DNA of 63,116 bases from Corynebacterium kefirresidentii (GCA_002154655.1 NGUZ01000012.1:1-63116); one strand, 5' to 3'. Shown: positions 43,920-54,106, numbered from the stretch's first letter. Notes: generated from the sequence alone by a model not told the origin. Program-made: numbers and translations.

Positions 43920-44113
43920 GGCATCCGCAAGGCTCGCCTTTTTACGAGCCGAATCCGGAAGTGCGGCGCACTCGCGCACGTGCAGCGGCGGAAATTCAGC
44001 GCATAATATTGGAGCGGTTTCCTCATCGGCGTGAGGAGCTGTTGCAGCGCAGCGCGGACTATGAACACGCGCGGGCGCAGCGAGTAAATGAAGAAAAAGG
44101 CAGAACCGCTTAG
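43916..44113 (+). CDS. unknown small basic protein
   Basis: 65 residues; not recognised. It is helical and highly charged (RRTRARAAAEIQRIILERFP), with no cysteine or membrane segment. It overlaps the preceding gene by four bases (ATGA) and probably acts with it. It ends eight bases before the convergent helicase gene. Confidence 0.55.
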   Translation: MRHPQGSPFYEPNPEVRRTRARAAAEIQRIILERFPHRREELLQRSADYEHARAQRVNEEKGRTA

Positions 44114-44120
44114 GTTGCGG

Positions 44121-46484
44121 CTAACCCTGCGTCATGGTGACAAGTGCACCGAGTAGCTTGATAGCACCATCTTTGCTGAGCGGATTATTTCCGTTGCCGC
44201 ACTTCGGTGATTGCACGCACGAGGGGCAGCCGGATTCGCAAGGGCATGAGCGCACCGCCTCGAAGGTGGCCTCTATCCACTCGGGGAAGCGGCGGAAGCC
44301 TTCTTCAGCAAAGCCGGCACCGCCGGGATGGCCGTCATAGACAAAGACGGTGGGCAGCTGCGTATCGGGGTGCAGCGCGGTGGAAACGCCGCCGATATCC
44401 CAGCGGTCGCAGGTGGCGATAAGCGGCAGTAAGCCGATGGCGGCGTGCTCGGCCGCGTGCAGGGTGCCGGGCGTATCGGAGGCCGTCACGCCCATGGCGG
44501 AAAGTGCCAGCGGATCGATGGTATAGGCCACGGCTCGGGTAACCAGGCGCTGTTCGGGGAGATCGAGGGGGATGTCGTCACCAATGGTGCCGTCGGCAAG
44601 CCGCACTTGGTAACCGGTGACGCGATCGGTGACCTCTACCTCCACGTCCGCCACCCACAGGCCCGGGGAGTAATTGACCAGGTTATCGGCCTCGCGCAGG
44701 ATGCGGATATCCGTGGTGGAGCGCGGGGTAGTCGAATAGTCCGGGGTCTCGGGGCGGGCCAGCGCCAGGTAATCGCTGAGGATGAGTTCCTCGATGACAA
44801 AACTTTCGCCCTGGTGCAGGTACACCGCGCCGGGGTGCACCTGGCTGGTGGCGCGAGCGGCATCGATGGTGCCGAGCAGGCGGCCGTCGGAAGAATCCAC
44901 GATCATCACTTCCTCGCCGGCCCCGCCGCGCAGGGAAACGGCGGTATGCGCCGTTTCGGGGGAGAGCTCCTCCGGCGAGTGGGCAGGAATGGGTACGGCG
45001 AACCAGCCTCGCTCGCGGCGGCGCAGCAGGCCAGACTCGGCCAGCTGATGGACCACATCCTGTGCGTCCCAGGCAGCAATCGTGGCATCATCCAGTGGTT
45101 TTTCTACCGCAGCGCAATAGACGTGGCCGAAGAGGATATACGGATTGGCCGGGTTGAATACGCTGGCCTCCACTGGCTTGCCCAGCAGCGCCTCGGGATG
45201 GTGGACCAGATAGGTATCCATCGGCTCATCGCGGGCGATGAGTACTACGAGCGAGCCCTGCCCGCGGCGGCCGGCGCGCCCGGCCTGCTGCCAAAAACTG
45301 GCGACGGTCCCCGGGAAGCCGGCCGTGACCACGGCATCGAGCCCACCGACGTCGATGCCCAGCTCGAGCGCGGAGGTGGTGGCGACGCCGAGTAAGGAGG
45401 CGTCGTCAAGCGCGCGCTCTAATGCACGGCGGTCCTCGGCCAGATAGCCCGCGCGGTAGGCGGCGATGCGCTGGGCAAAATCGGGCCGGCCCAAACTACC
45501 GGAGAGTACCTCGGCCGCACGCATGGCCACCACCTCGGCCGAGTGGCGCGAACGCACGAAGGTCATGGTGCGCGCACCCTCGGCGATGAAAGAGGCCATC
45601 ATCTCGGCCGCTTCGGTGGTGGCGGCGCGGCGCACCGGTGCCCCGTGCTCGCCCTCGGCGCCCTCGATGAAGCCTGGCTCCCACAGGGCTACGGTGCGCG
45701 CACCGGTGGGGGCGGTGTCCTCCGTAATCGCGCGGGCGGGCCGGCCGGTGAGGCGCTGTGCATGTCGGCCCGGGTCCTTCATGGTGGCCGAGGCATAGAT
45801 TACCGTCGGCCGCGAGCCATAGTGCGCGCACAAGCGCAGCAGCCGCCGCAACACGAGCGCCACATTGGCGCCGAATACGCCCCGGTAGGAATGGCATTCA
45901 TCGATGACGATGAACTCCAGGTGCCGCAGCAGCCGCGCCCATCGGGCATGCGCCGCCAGCAGGGACATATGCACCATATCCGGGTTGGAAAAAATGAACC
46001 GCGAATGATCGCGTACGCCCGCGCGGGATTCCTGCGGCGTATCGCCGTCATAGGGTGCGGGCACCACGGTCTTGAGCGCCGGAATCCCCCGGCACAGCTC
46101 CAGCACCGCCTGCAGCTGATCCGAACCCAGCGCCTTAGTGGGGGTGAGATACAGCGCGCAAGCGGTAGGCTCCTGCGCCAGCCGGCTCAAAATGGGCAGC
46201 TGGTAGCCCAGGGACTTTCCCGAAGAAGTGCCGGTAGCAATCACCGCATCCTCGCCTTCCCAGGCGGCCTGTGCAAGCTCAGCCTGGTGCCGATACAGCT
46301 TGCCGACGCCCCCTTCTACCAGCTTCTCCCGCAACTGCGGCAATACCCACTCCGGCCACTGCGCATACTGGGCGCGCTGTGGCGGCAGGGTGGTCTGAAA
46401 GGTGAGAGTGGACTCATCGAGGCGGCGCTGGATGAATTCGAGGAGCTCTTTTCCCAGGGGATTATCCGTTTCCGGGTGAGACAA
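44121..46484 (-). CDS. DEAD/DEAH-box helicase with DUF1998 (Hrq1-like)
   Basis: 787 residues. Walker A is VIATGTSSGKSLGYQLPIL, the DExH box is VIDECHSYRGVFG, and motif VI is QQAGRAGRRGQGSLV. The C-terminal DUF1998 region ends in a four-cysteine cluster (CPCESGCPSCVQSPKCGNG) that binds metal. Relatives unwind DNA during repair. The start is TTG at 46484 with GAGGGGG upstream. The gene carries two copies of the recurrent GTCGGCAAGC word. Confidence 0.9.
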   Translation of the reverse strand: MSHPETDNPLGKELLEFIQRRLDESTLTFQTTLPPQRAQYAQWPEWVLPQLREKLVEGGVGKLYRHQAELAQAAWEGEDAVIATGTSSGKSLGYQLPILSRLAQEPTACALYLTPTKALGSDQLQAVLELCRGIPALKTVVPAPYDGDTPQESRAGVRDHSRFIFSNPDMVHMSLLAAHARWARLLRHLEFIVIDECHSYRGVFGANVALVLRRLLRLCAHYGSRPTVIYASATMKDPGRHAQRLTGRPARAITEDTAPTGARTVALWEPGFIEGAEGEHGAPVRRAATTEAAEMMASFIAEGARTMTFVRSRHSAEVVAMRAAEVLSGSLGRPDFAQRIAAYRAGYLAEDRRALERALDDASLLGVATTSALELGIDVGGLDAVVTAGFPGTVASFWQQAGRAGRRGQGSLVVLIARDEPMDTYLVHHPEALLGKPVEASVFNPANPYILFGHVYCAAVEKPLDDATIAAWDAQDVVHQLAESGLLRRRERGWFAVPIPAHSPEELSPETAHTAVSLRGGAGEEVMIVDSSDGRLLGTIDAARATSQVHPGAVYLHQGESFVIEELILSDYLALARPETPDYSTTPRSTTDIRILREADNLVNYSPGLWVADVEVEVTDRVTGYQVRLADGTIGDDIPLDLPEQRLVTRAVAYTIDPLALSAMGVTASDTPGTLHAAEHAAIGLLPLIATCDRWDIGGVSTALHPDTQLPTVFVYDGHPGGAGFAEEGFRRFPEWIEATFEAVRSCPCESGCPSCVQSPKCGNGNNPLSKDGAIKLLGALVTMTQG

Positions 46485-46661
46485 TTTTTACCCCCTCGTG
46501 AGTTTGGTCTATCGCTTTGGCGTGGAACGTGTCACACTGATATAAGGCCAATGATGTCTTGGTGCGGTGTTTACACTTTAAGGTACTGCTAAAGGACGCA
46601 TTTACCGAACCCCCTTGGTGCGGAATCGCTGCACCGATAAGCAAGAAAAGGACTGCACACC

Positions 46662-46865
46662 ATGGCACAAGGAACCGTTAAGTGGTTTAACTCTGAAAAG
46701 GGCTACGGCTTTATCGAGCGCGCGGATGGCGCCGGCGATATCTTCGTCCACTACTCCGAGATTCAGGGCAGCGGTTTCCGCACCCTAGAGGAAAACCAGC
46801 AGGTTACCTTCGAGGTAGGCACCGGACCGAAGGGCGATCAGGCCCAGTCCGTGTCCGTCATCTAG
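46662..46865 (+). CDS. cold shock protein (CspA family)
   Basis: 67 residues, one cold-shock domain. RNA-binding motifs are KGYGFIE and DIFVHYSEI. It starts [15 protein letters not shown] after Met. AAAGGA precedes the ATG. The 177-base region before it holds no other gene; it may carry a long leader as in other csp genes. It is divergent from the helicase. Confidence 0.95.
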   Translation: MAQGTVKWFNSEKGYGFIERADGAGDIFVHYSEIQGSGFRTLEENQQVTFEVGTGPKGDQAQSVSVI

Positions 46866-46882
46866 GCGGCCTGTTCTCCCCG

Positions 46883-47512
46883 CTACGGCGTCTCCGCGTA
46901 GCCGCGGCGGGTATCCCACCACTCGGTGAACTTATTCTGCAGCTTCTGCAGGCCCACGCCGATGATGATGGCGGCAACGATGCTGACCACCACGGCGAGT
47001 ACTGGCGAATTAGAAAAGGCCATGCCGCCGAGATAACCAATGGCCAGCGCCTCGCCAGCCCAGAGGGCGACGCCGATGGTGTCGAAGAAAACAAAGACGA
47101 TCCACGGGAACCTCATGGACCCCAGCAGGATGGTCATAAACAAGCGGGCTGAAGGGATGAAGCGGGCGATGATAATGGCGGCCCCTCCGCCGCGGCGCAT
47201 ATTTCGCTTGACCCAGTTCAGCCCTTCGTAGGCCTTAGATCCCTTTGGCACGCGCTTAAGCAAGGGCATAAACCGCGTGCCTAGCAGGAAACAGAGATTA
47301 TCGCCCATCATGGCGGCGATGAGCGCCACGAAGAACATGGTGGGCAGGTGGGGGAAGCCCTGCGATCCGGACCAGGCGCCGGCCATATTGAGCGGGATTT
47401 CTGACGGCAGGACGGGGAAGAAGCAGTCACCAAAGATCAGCGCGGCGACCAGCGGGTAGATCCACTCTGTGGACATGACGGTTTCGATCCACATAGTGAT
47501 TGTGTCAACCAT
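46883..47512 (-). CDS. DedA family membrane protein
   Basis: 209 residues, five to six hydrophobic segments. The family motifs are FGDCFFPVLPSEIPL, GDNLCFLLG and IIARFIPSARLFMTILLGSM. DedA proteins move undecaprenyl phosphate or other lipids across the membrane. GGAGGA precedes the ATG. The 248 bases between it and topA hold promoters only, as far as I can see. Confidence 0.92.
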   Translation of the reverse strand: MVDTITMWIETVMSTEWIYPLVAALIFGDCFFPVLPSEIPLNMAGAWSGSQGFPHLPTMFFVALIAAMMGDNLCFLLGTRFMPLLKRVPKGSKAYEGLNWVKRNMRRGGGAAIIIARFIPSARLFMTILLGSMRFPWIVFVFFDTIGVALWAGEALAIGYLGGMAFSNSPVLAVVVSIVAAIIIGVGLQKLQNKFTEWWDTRRGYAETP

Positions 47513-47760
47513 GAATCCTCCACGGGTGTCGGCTTAGGTGTGCTATTGTGCCCCACAATGCTTTCACAGCTACTGGGCATTCTAAGTAGGCCAGTATAGA
47601 CCCGTTCTATGGGGGTACATAGTGCCCCTGAAAACGGCCTTTTGGCAGAACCGCGTATATGGTGCGAGAAAGGAAACACAGATCAACTGTGTACGCTAGG
47701 GGCGATTGCTGAAAGCGTGCATACCTTATTGTTCGCATCATCGAAAGGGATGAAGTCGAA

Positions 47761-50736
47761 GTGGCAGAAGCAGCCGGGCCGGGAAAGACCTTGGTGATCG
47801 TCGAGTCGGCGACGAAGGCGAAGAAGATTCAGCCTTACCTCGGAGATAAGTACATCGTGGAGGCCTCCGTAGGCCACATCCGCGATCTTCCCCGCGGCGC
47901 TGCGGACGTACCGGCTAAGTATAAGAAGGAATCCTGGGCGCGCCTTGGCGTGAACCCAGAGGACGACTTCGCCCCGCTATATGTGGTGAGCCCCGATAAG
48001 AAGAAGAAAGTCGCGGACCTAAAGTCCAAGCTGAAGCAGTGCGATCAGCTCTACCTCGCGACAGACCCCGACCGCGAGGGCGAGGCCATCGCCTGGCACC
48101 TGCTTGAGGTCTTAAAGCCCAAGGTTCCGGTACGCCGCATGGTGTTCAACGAGATCACCAAATCGGCCATCCTGGAGGCGGCGGATAATACGCGCGATCT
48201 GGATTACAACCTTATCGACGCCCAGGAAACCCGCCGCATCCTGGACCGCCTCTACGGCTACGAGGTCTCCCCAGTGCTGTGGAAGAAGGTCATGCCGCGG
48301 CTTTCTGCTGGCCGCGTGCAGTCGGTGGCTACCCGCGTCATCGTCGAGCGCGAGCGCGAGCGCATGGCGTTTATCCCCGCTGACTACTGGGATCTAGCCG
48401 CCACGCTAGATACCGGCGCTGCGGATGCGGATAATCCCGCTACGTTCGACGCCCGCCTCACGGCCGTCAATAGCAAGCGCGTGGCCCTGGGCCGCGACTT
48501 TGATGACCGCGGAAACGTGAAGAGCAAAGACGTCATCGTCATCACCGAGCCGCAGGCCAAGGCGCTAGAAACCGCACTGAGCGGCGCGGACATGCAGGTC
48601 GCTGGTGTCGAGCACAAGCCCTATACGCGCAAGCCTTATGCGCCGTTTATGACCTCTACGCTGCAGCAGGAGGCCGGCCGCCGCCTGCACTTTACCTCCG
48701 AGCGCACCATGCGCATTGCGCAGCGCCTGTACGAAAACGGCCACATTACTTATATGCGTACTGACTCCACCTCGCTGTCCAAGCAGGGCCTATCAGCTGC
48801 GCGCAACTCTGCCACCAGCATCTATGGCGCAGAGTACGTTTCTGATTCCCCGCGAGTTTATGACCGCAAGGTGAAAAACTCCCAGGAAGCCCACGAGGCC
48901 ATCCGCCCGGCTGGCGAGACCTTCGCCACCCCGGGCCAGCTTTCCGGTCAGTTGGATGCGGAGGAGTTTAAGCTCTATGACCTGATTTGGAAGCGCACCG
49001 TCGCCTCCCAGATGGCCGATGCCAAGGGAACCTCCATGAAGGTCACCGTGGCCGGCACCGCCACCACGGATAATGGCAGCTACGACGTGGAATTCTCCGC
49101 CACCGGCCGCACCATTACCTTCCCGGGCTTCCTGAAGGCCTATGGCGCGGACGACGCCAAGGGTGACAAGAAGGGCGAGACCCACTTGCCGCATCTGGAA
49201 GAGGGCCGCGCCCTCAACGCCAAGGAAGTCTCCGCCGAGGGCCACTCCACCAACCCGCCGGCGCGCTATACCGAGGCCAGCTTGGTTAAGAAAATGGAGG
49301 ACTTGGGCATCGGCCGCCCGTCCACCTACGCATCCATTATCAAGACCATCCAGGACCGCGGCTATGTGGTCTCGCGCGGCAATGCGCTGGTGCCCTCGTG
49401 GGTTGCCTTTGCCGTCGTGGGACTGTTGGAGGAGAACTTCACCGAGCTGGTGGACTATGACTTCACCTCTTCCATGGAAGACGAGCTGGACCAGATTGCC
49501 ACCGGTATCGAGGACGGCACCGCTTGGCTCAATGGCTTTTATTTCGGCAACGCCGAGGCCAACGAGCAAAAGGCGGCCTCCATTGCCCGACACGGCGGCT
49601 TAAAGTCACTTATCGACGTCAACCTAGAAGCCATCGATGCCCGCAAGGTCAACTCCCTGCGCCTTTACACCGATACCGAGGGCCGCGATGTCTTCGTCCG
49701 TGTGGGCCGCTATGGCCCGTATATCGAGCGCGCCGTCGGCACCAATGACGACGGCAGCATCGAGTACCAGCGCGCTAACCTCTCTGAAACCGTCACTCCG
49801 GACGGCTTGAACGAAGAGCTAGCGGAAAAACTCTTTGCCACCCCACAGGGCGGCCGCGAACTGGGTGAAAACCCGGCAAATGGGCGCATGATTGTGGCTA
49901 AGGAGGGCCGCTTCGGCCCGTATGTCACCGAGGTCGTCCGCGATGATGAGCGGGAGAAGGCCGAGGGTGAGGCTGAAGAGGTCGTCGCCAAGGAGCGTGC
50001 CGAGGAAGACAAGCAACGCGCCGAGGAAGGCAAGCGCGCTAAGAACTGGGAAACCAAAACTGCCGCGAAGCAGAAGGAAAAGCGCGTCAAGGAGTACATC
50101 GAGAATAAGCTGAAGCCGGGTACGGCCTCGCTGTTTAGCTCGATGGAGCCCTCTACGGTGACCCTCGAAGAAGCCCTCCAGCTGCTGTCCCTGCCGCGCG
50201 AGGTGGGCGAGGATGACGGCGTGATGATCACCGCCCAAAATGGCCGCTACGGCCCGTACTTGAAGAAGGGGACCGATTCGCGCTCCTTGGCCAAGGAAGA
50301 GCAGATCTTCACCATCACCTTGGACGAGGCCCGCCGCATCTATGCCGAGCCAAAGCGTCGCGGCCGCGCCGCGGCCCAGCCGCCTATCAAGCAGCTAGGC
50401 GATAATGACGTCTCCGGCAAGCCCATGACCGTCAAGGATGGCCGCTTCGGCCCGTACGTCACCGACGGCACCACCAACGCCTCCCTGCGCCGCGGCGATG
50501 ACCCGGAGCAGCTTACCGACGCCCGCGCGAACGAGCTCCTCTCCGAGCGCCGCGCCAAGGAAGCTTCCGGCGAGACCAAGAAGAAGTCCACCAAGAAGTC
50601 CTCTAAGAAGACGACCAAGAAGAAGACGACTAAGAAGGCCACCAAAAAGTCCACGAAGAAGGCCGGCAAGAAGGCAACCAAGAAACCATCGCCCGGCACG
50701 AAGAACGTGGTGAAGGCCGGATCGCGCAAGAAATAA
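47761..50736 (+). CDS. topA: DNA topoisomerase I
   Basis: 991 residues from GTG. The TOPRIM start is TLVIVESATKAKKIQPYLG, the Asp triad lies in YLATDPDREGEAIAWHL, and the catalytic Tyr is in HITYMRTDSTSL. RLSAGRVQSVATRVIVERE precedes it. Several repeat domains (GRFGPYV, GRYGPYL) replace zinc fingers, as in other actinobacteria. The tail is a long Lys-rich stretch that binds DNA. It relaxes negative supercoils. Confidence 0.97.
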   Translation: MAEAAGPGKTLVIVESATKAKKIQPYLGDKYIVEASVGHIRDLPRGAADVPAKYKKESWARLGVNPEDDFAPLYVVSPDKKKKVADLKSKLKQCDQLYLATDPDREGEAIAWHLLEVLKPKVPVRRMVFNEITKSAILEAADNTRDLDYNLIDAQETRRILDRLYGYEVSPVLWKKVMPRLSAGRVQSVATRVIVERERERMAFIPADYWDLAATLDTGAADADNPATFDARLTAVNSKRVALGRDFDDRGNVKSKDVIVITEPQAKALETALSGADMQVAGVEHKPYTRKPYAPFMTSTLQQEAGRRLHFTSERTMRIAQRLYENGHITYMRTDSTSLSKQGLSAARNSATSIYGAEYVSDSPRVYDRKVKNSQEAHEAIRPAGETFATPGQLSGQLDAEEFKLYDLIWKRTVASQMADAKGTSMKVTVAGTATTDNGSYDVEFSATGRTITFPGFLKAYGADDAKGDKKGETHLPHLEEGRALNAKEVSAEGHSTNPPARYTEASLVKKMEDLGIGRPSTYASIIKTIQDRGYVVSRGNALVPSWVAFAVVGLLEENFTELVDYDFTSSMEDELDQIATGIEDGTAWLNGFYFGNAEANEQKAASIARHGGLKSLIDVNLEAIDARKVNSLRLYTDTEGRDVFVRVGRYGPYIERAVGTNDDGSIEYQRANLSETVTPDGLNEELAEKLFATPQGGRELGENPANGRMIVAKEGRFGPYVTEVVRDDEREKAEGEAEEVVAKERAEEDKQRAEEGKRAKNWETKTAAKQKEKRVKEYIENKLKPGTASLFSSMEPSTVTLEEALQLLSLPREVGEDDGVMITAQNGRYGPYLKKGTDSRSLAKEEQIFTITLDEARRIYAEPKRRGRAAAQPPIKQLGDNDVSGKPMTVKDGRFGPYVTDGTTNASLRRGDDPEQLTDARANELLSERRAKEASGETKKKSTKKSSKKTTKKKTTKKATKKSTKKAGKKATKKPSPGTKNVVKAGSRKK

Positions 50737-50754
50737 CCGCGTAAGGTGGCGGGC

Positions 50755-51336
50755 ATGAACGATTTTCTTGCCCGCACCCAGGAAGGCGCGGCGGCCCTAC
50801 GGCGTGCCGTATCCGATATCAGCGCACAGCCGCGACTGCTCGCCTCGGTCCGCGAAGACCCCGCCGTTGGCGCCGGTATCCTAGCCGGGATTATTGCCCA
50901 AGTGGAAAAGGCCCGCACCCTGACCCGTCCTTCGGCGCTGGGCGTGGCGGCTGTAACGGCGAACCACGCCGGCTATGCCTGGAGCCTGTATCGCCGCGGC
51001 GCGCGCAACGATGCCTTAGGTTGGGGCCTGCGCGCGGCCGTATGGGGTGCGGGCGTTGCCGCTACCCGTAGCCAGCCGACGGCCGCCGCAGTGGCAGTGG
51101 GCGGCGCGGCCGTGCTTGCCACCTCGGCGCTGGCGGGCGACCCAGTGCTGCGCACCGACGCCGGCAAGGGCATGAGTCACGGTGCTAATGTGCTCGTCGC
51201 GGCCGAGGGGCTAACCGCCTTGCGTGCGGCGCTGAAGCAGCGCAAGCACAAGGCGCGGCTAGTGTGCGCGGCCGAAACCGGCGCCCTAGTTATCGGCCAT
51301 CTGCTGCTGATTGACGGCCTTCACCGCACCCGGTAA
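50755..51336 (+). CDS. conserved Ala-rich membrane-associated protein
   Basis: 193 residues; function not recognised. It is Ala-rich with three or four weakly hydrophobic segments (LGWGLRAAVWGAGVAATR, TAAAVAVGGAAVLATSAL, CAAETGALVIGHLLL). TAAGGT seven bases before the ATG at 50755 favours this start over the GTG at 50746. Its last 51 bases overlap the convergent DUF418 gene, so one of the two ends may be longer than in relatives. Confidence 0.65.
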   Translation: MNDFLARTQEGAAALRRAVSDISAQPRLLASVREDPAVGAGILAGIIAQVEKARTLTRPSALGVAAVTANHAGYAWSLYRRGARNDALGWGLRAAVWGAGVAATRSQPTAAAVAVGGAAVLATSALAGDPVLRTDAGKGMSHGANVLVAAEGLTALRAALKQRKHKARLVCAAETGALVIGHLLLIDGLHRTR

Positions 51337-52524
51337 CTGCGGCTGCATCGTCGGACCATAGGAAAGGCGGCGGTGCACCGCCTCGAAGGGGCCGCGGCGG
51401 TGGAAGGCTTCCAGCACGCAGGCGAAGATGAGAGTGGCCAACCACACCGCGAAGGCCATCGCCGCTTGGCCGAAGGCGCCCAGCTCGTGACCGAAGTTCA
51501 GCATAAACGGGTGCACGAGGCAGAAAAAGAGGATGGACTGCCCCACATAGCCGCTCATGGAGCGCTTGCCCAGCGCCGCGAAGGGCCACAGCACCGCGGG
51601 CAGCGGTGCGCCGGCCGAAAGTCGCTCCTGTACTGGCTGCAGCACCAACGCGAGTCCGGCTAGGATGCCGGGGCCAGTGAAGACGCCGAGGAAAGAGTTG
51701 GCATTATTGGCCGCATTCGCCCAGCGCTGCTCGATGACCCCAAGCGTGCTCAAAGACCACAAGGTACCGATAACCACGGTAATGACCACCGCGACGGCGA
51801 CCCAGCGCAGGAGGGTGGGGCGGTGAGAGGGGACGTCGGCAAGCACGCCTTGGCGCGCCCACACAAAGCCCACCAGCATGACGGGCAGGTACATTAGCAA
51901 AATGATCGGCGTGGCCAAGGCCTGGCTGCCTAGGGTGACAAGCTGGCTGAGCAGCAAATCGGGGTAGGACTCGATGGTGCCGATGCCCTCCGTGGCCACC
52001 ACGCCGAGGGGATCCAGCGCGCCGGAAATGAAGGCCACAATCCCGCCCAGCGCGCATAGTGTGAATAGAATATAGGCCACGCGCATGAGGGAGGAATCCC
52101 GCTTGCGCAGCAGGAATGCAATCACGATTCCGGCCACGCCATAGAAGAACATGATGTCGCCCCAAAATAGCAGCACCATGTGCACCGCTCCCATCACTGC
52201 CAAGAAGGCATAGCGCTTGGCGATGACCCTGCGCGCCCCCTGCACCGGAAACCCGCGCCGCCACAGGCTCAGCGCAATGAGCCCCACGCCAAAGCCCAGC
52301 AGCGTAGAAAACATGGGCAGGCCGCGGTTGTGGACAAAGAAGGCGGCGAAGACGACGGCCGCCTTATCCCACACGCTGCCATCGATGATGCCGCCGAAAT
52401 AACTTGCTGGCCGGTCGGTGGTGATGATCCACGCCGTGGTCATATTGGCCATGGCGATGCCTAGAAGGGCCATGCCGCGCGCCACATCGGGCACGATCAT
52501 GCGGGGCCGGGGAGCTGAGCTCAC
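51286..52524 (-). CDS. DUF418 family membrane protein
   Basis: 412 residues, about ten membrane segments. The start has the family pattern VPDVARGMALLGIAMANM, and the C-terminal DUF418 region contains FAALGKRSMSGYVGQSILF. Many relatives are acyltransferase-like or transport proteins, with no proven role. The start is GTG with AAGAGG upstream. It lies 12 bases downstream of cyaB on the same strand, so the two are probably co-transcribed. It carries GGGACGTCGGCAAGC at 51830 on the opposite strand. Confidence 0.82.
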   Translation of the reverse strand: MSSAPRPRMIVPDVARGMALLGIAMANMTTAWIITTDRPASYFGGIIDGSVWDKAAVVFAAFFVHNRGLPMFSTLLGFGVGLIALSLWRRGFPVQGARRVIAKRYAFLAVMGAVHMVLLFWGDIMFFYGVAGIVIAFLLRKRDSSLMRVAYILFTLCALGGIVAFISGALDPLGVVATEGIGTIESYPDLLLSQLVTLGSQALATPIILLMYLPVMLVGFVWARQGVLADVPSHRPTLLRWVAVAVVITVVIGTLWSLSTLGVIEQRWANAANNANSFLGVFTGPGILAGLALVLQPVQERLSAGAPLPAVLWPFAALGKRSMSGYVGQSILFFCLVHPFMLNFGHELGAFGQAAMAFAVWLATLIFACVLEAFHRRGPFEAVHRRLSYGPTMQPQLPGAVKAVNQQQMADN

Positions 52525-52536
52525 TGAAAAACCTCT

Positions 52537-54069
52537 TTATACCTCGGAACGTTCTGCCAGGGTAGCGCGGATAGGGCGAGCCAGCTGGGTCATGCGGTGA
52601 CGGCCGCGCAGCTCAATGGATTTCATCATAGTCCAGCGGGCCTGCTCAGCTTCGTTAGCGGTTTTGAGCGTGGCGGCGTTGGTCAATACTTGGCCCGGGG
52701 TGTCCTTGGCCAGCTCGGTCAGGCGCGCGGCCTCGTTGACGGCATCACCGATGACGGTATATTCAAAGCGATCGGCGCCGCCGATGTGCCCGGCGACAAC
52801 GTGCCCCGCGGCCACCCCGATGCCGGCCTGCAGTTCCAGCCCACGCAATTCACTGCGCAGCTCGCGGGCGGCCTGCAGGGCCATGGAGGTGGAATCATAA
52901 ACGTTGAGGGGAGCGCCAAAAACCGCGAGGGCTGCATCGCCCTGGAATTTATTGATAATTCCTTTATTGCGGTGTACCACCTTGACGACGTGCTCGAAGA
53001 ACTTATTGAGCTCCTCCACAACTTCTTCGGGGGAGTGGTTAACGGCGAAGGTGGTGGAACCGATGACGTCAATAAAAAGGACCGCCACTTTGCGGTCCTC
53101 TCCGCCTAATTCTGGGCGTTCCTCCAGCGCACGTTGGGCCACCTCGCTGCCGACGTAGCGGCCGAAAATATCGCGCACGCGGTTGCGCTCCCGCAGGCCA
53201 CGCATCATTTCATTAAAACCGGCCTGCAGCACGCCTAGCTCGGATCCGTCATAGATATCGACCTCGGCATTGGTCTCACCGCGGCGTACCCGATTGATGG
53301 CGTTCTGTAGCTCCACAATCGGGTCCACGACGCTCATCACCGCAAAGCTGGTGCCGATAAAACCGGTAGCCAGAGCGGTAAGCGCCAAGGCGGTAATGGC
53401 GGGAACAAGATCGCCGGCGGTTCCAGCGAAAATCCCGGTGAGCTGGGCAATCAATACCAGGAGGATGCCGATGAGCGGCACCCCGGAAGTCATCAGCCAG
53501 GTGGATATCAGGCGGTATTTGATGGGTGGCTCGAGCGTAGAATCCTCAAAGCGCCGCGCCACCGCCTGGGCGGCAACTGGGCGCACGAGGCGCTCTGCCT
53601 GCAGGTAGGTCAGAATGATAACCACCAAGCCGGCCAGGGTAGCGGATACGCCTACGACAAGCCCCAAGCGGCTGGACTCCCGCCCGGAAATGACCACGGC
53701 CAAAATGATGCCGATGAGCCATACCGCGGCCGCTACTGCGGATTGGTATACGGGGATGCGCAGCACTAGGTTGCGCACCATATTTGGATCGTGCTCGTCT
53801 GGGTTGCGCTGCCAGTCCAGCACCGGGCGGAAGAGCAGGAGGGTTACGGCAATTCCGATAATCACGGCGAAGATGAGGTACACCGCGGCGACACCCATCA
53901 AGCTTGGCAGCTCGGCGGCAAAGTCCTTGATTTCCGGCATGGGAAGGAAATAGAGGACGAATGTCATGATCGCGATGGCGCCGATGAGGTTCGCACCGAG
54001 GACTAAGGCAGCGTAGACCGGCCATTGGGTTCCCATGAGCCATCGTGCGCCGCGCAATAGTCTGTTCAT
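52537..54069 (-). CDS. cyaB: membrane adenylate cyclase CyaB (class III)
   Basis: 510 residues. Six membrane segments cover residues ~1-280. A HAMP linker (FAVMSVVDPIVELQNAINRV) leads into the cyclase domain: VAVLFIDVIGSTTFAVN has the first metal Asp, KFQGDAALAVFG the second, and YTVIGDAVNEAARL the transition-state Asn and Arg. It makes cAMP, the ligand of GlxR. The long upstream frame is not real: TAAAGT lies eight bases before the ATG at 54069. Confidence 0.93.
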   Translation of the reverse strand: MNRLLRGARWLMGTQWPVYAALVLGANLIGAIAIMTFVLYFLPMPEIKDFAAELPSLMGVAAVYLIFAVIIGIAVTLLLFRPVLDWQRNPDEHDPNMVRNLVLRIPVYQSAVAAAVWLIGIILAVVISGRESSRLGLVVGVSATLAGLVVIILTYLQAERLVRPVAAQAVARRFEDSTLEPPIKYRLISTWLMTSGVPLIGILLVLIAQLTGIFAGTAGDLVPAITALALTALATGFIGTSFAVMSVVDPIVELQNAINRVRRGETNAEVDIYDGSELGVLQAGFNEMMRGLRERNRVRDIFGRYVGSEVAQRALEERPELGGEDRKVAVLFIDVIGSTTFAVNHSPEEVVEELNKFFEHVVKVVHRNKGIINKFQGDAALAVFGAPLNVYDSTSMALQAARELRSELRGLELQAGIGVAAGHVVAGHIGGADRFEYTVIGDAVNEAARLTELAKDTPGQVLTNAATLKTANEAEQARWTMMKSIELRGRHRMTQLARPIRATLAERSEV

Positions 54070-54077
54070 GTCTTCAT

Positions 54078-54099
54078 ACTTTAGTAAGACCAGTAGGCT
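54078..54099. promoter_or_regulatory. overlapping divergent promoters of cyaB and holB
   Basis: Minus-strand TAAAGT (54078-54083) and plus-strand TAGGCT (54094-54099) are -10 boxes for starts at 54069 and 54107. The -35 region of each falls on or next to the other's core. Confidence 0.6.
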
Positions 54100-54106
54100 A
54101 GGGCGA

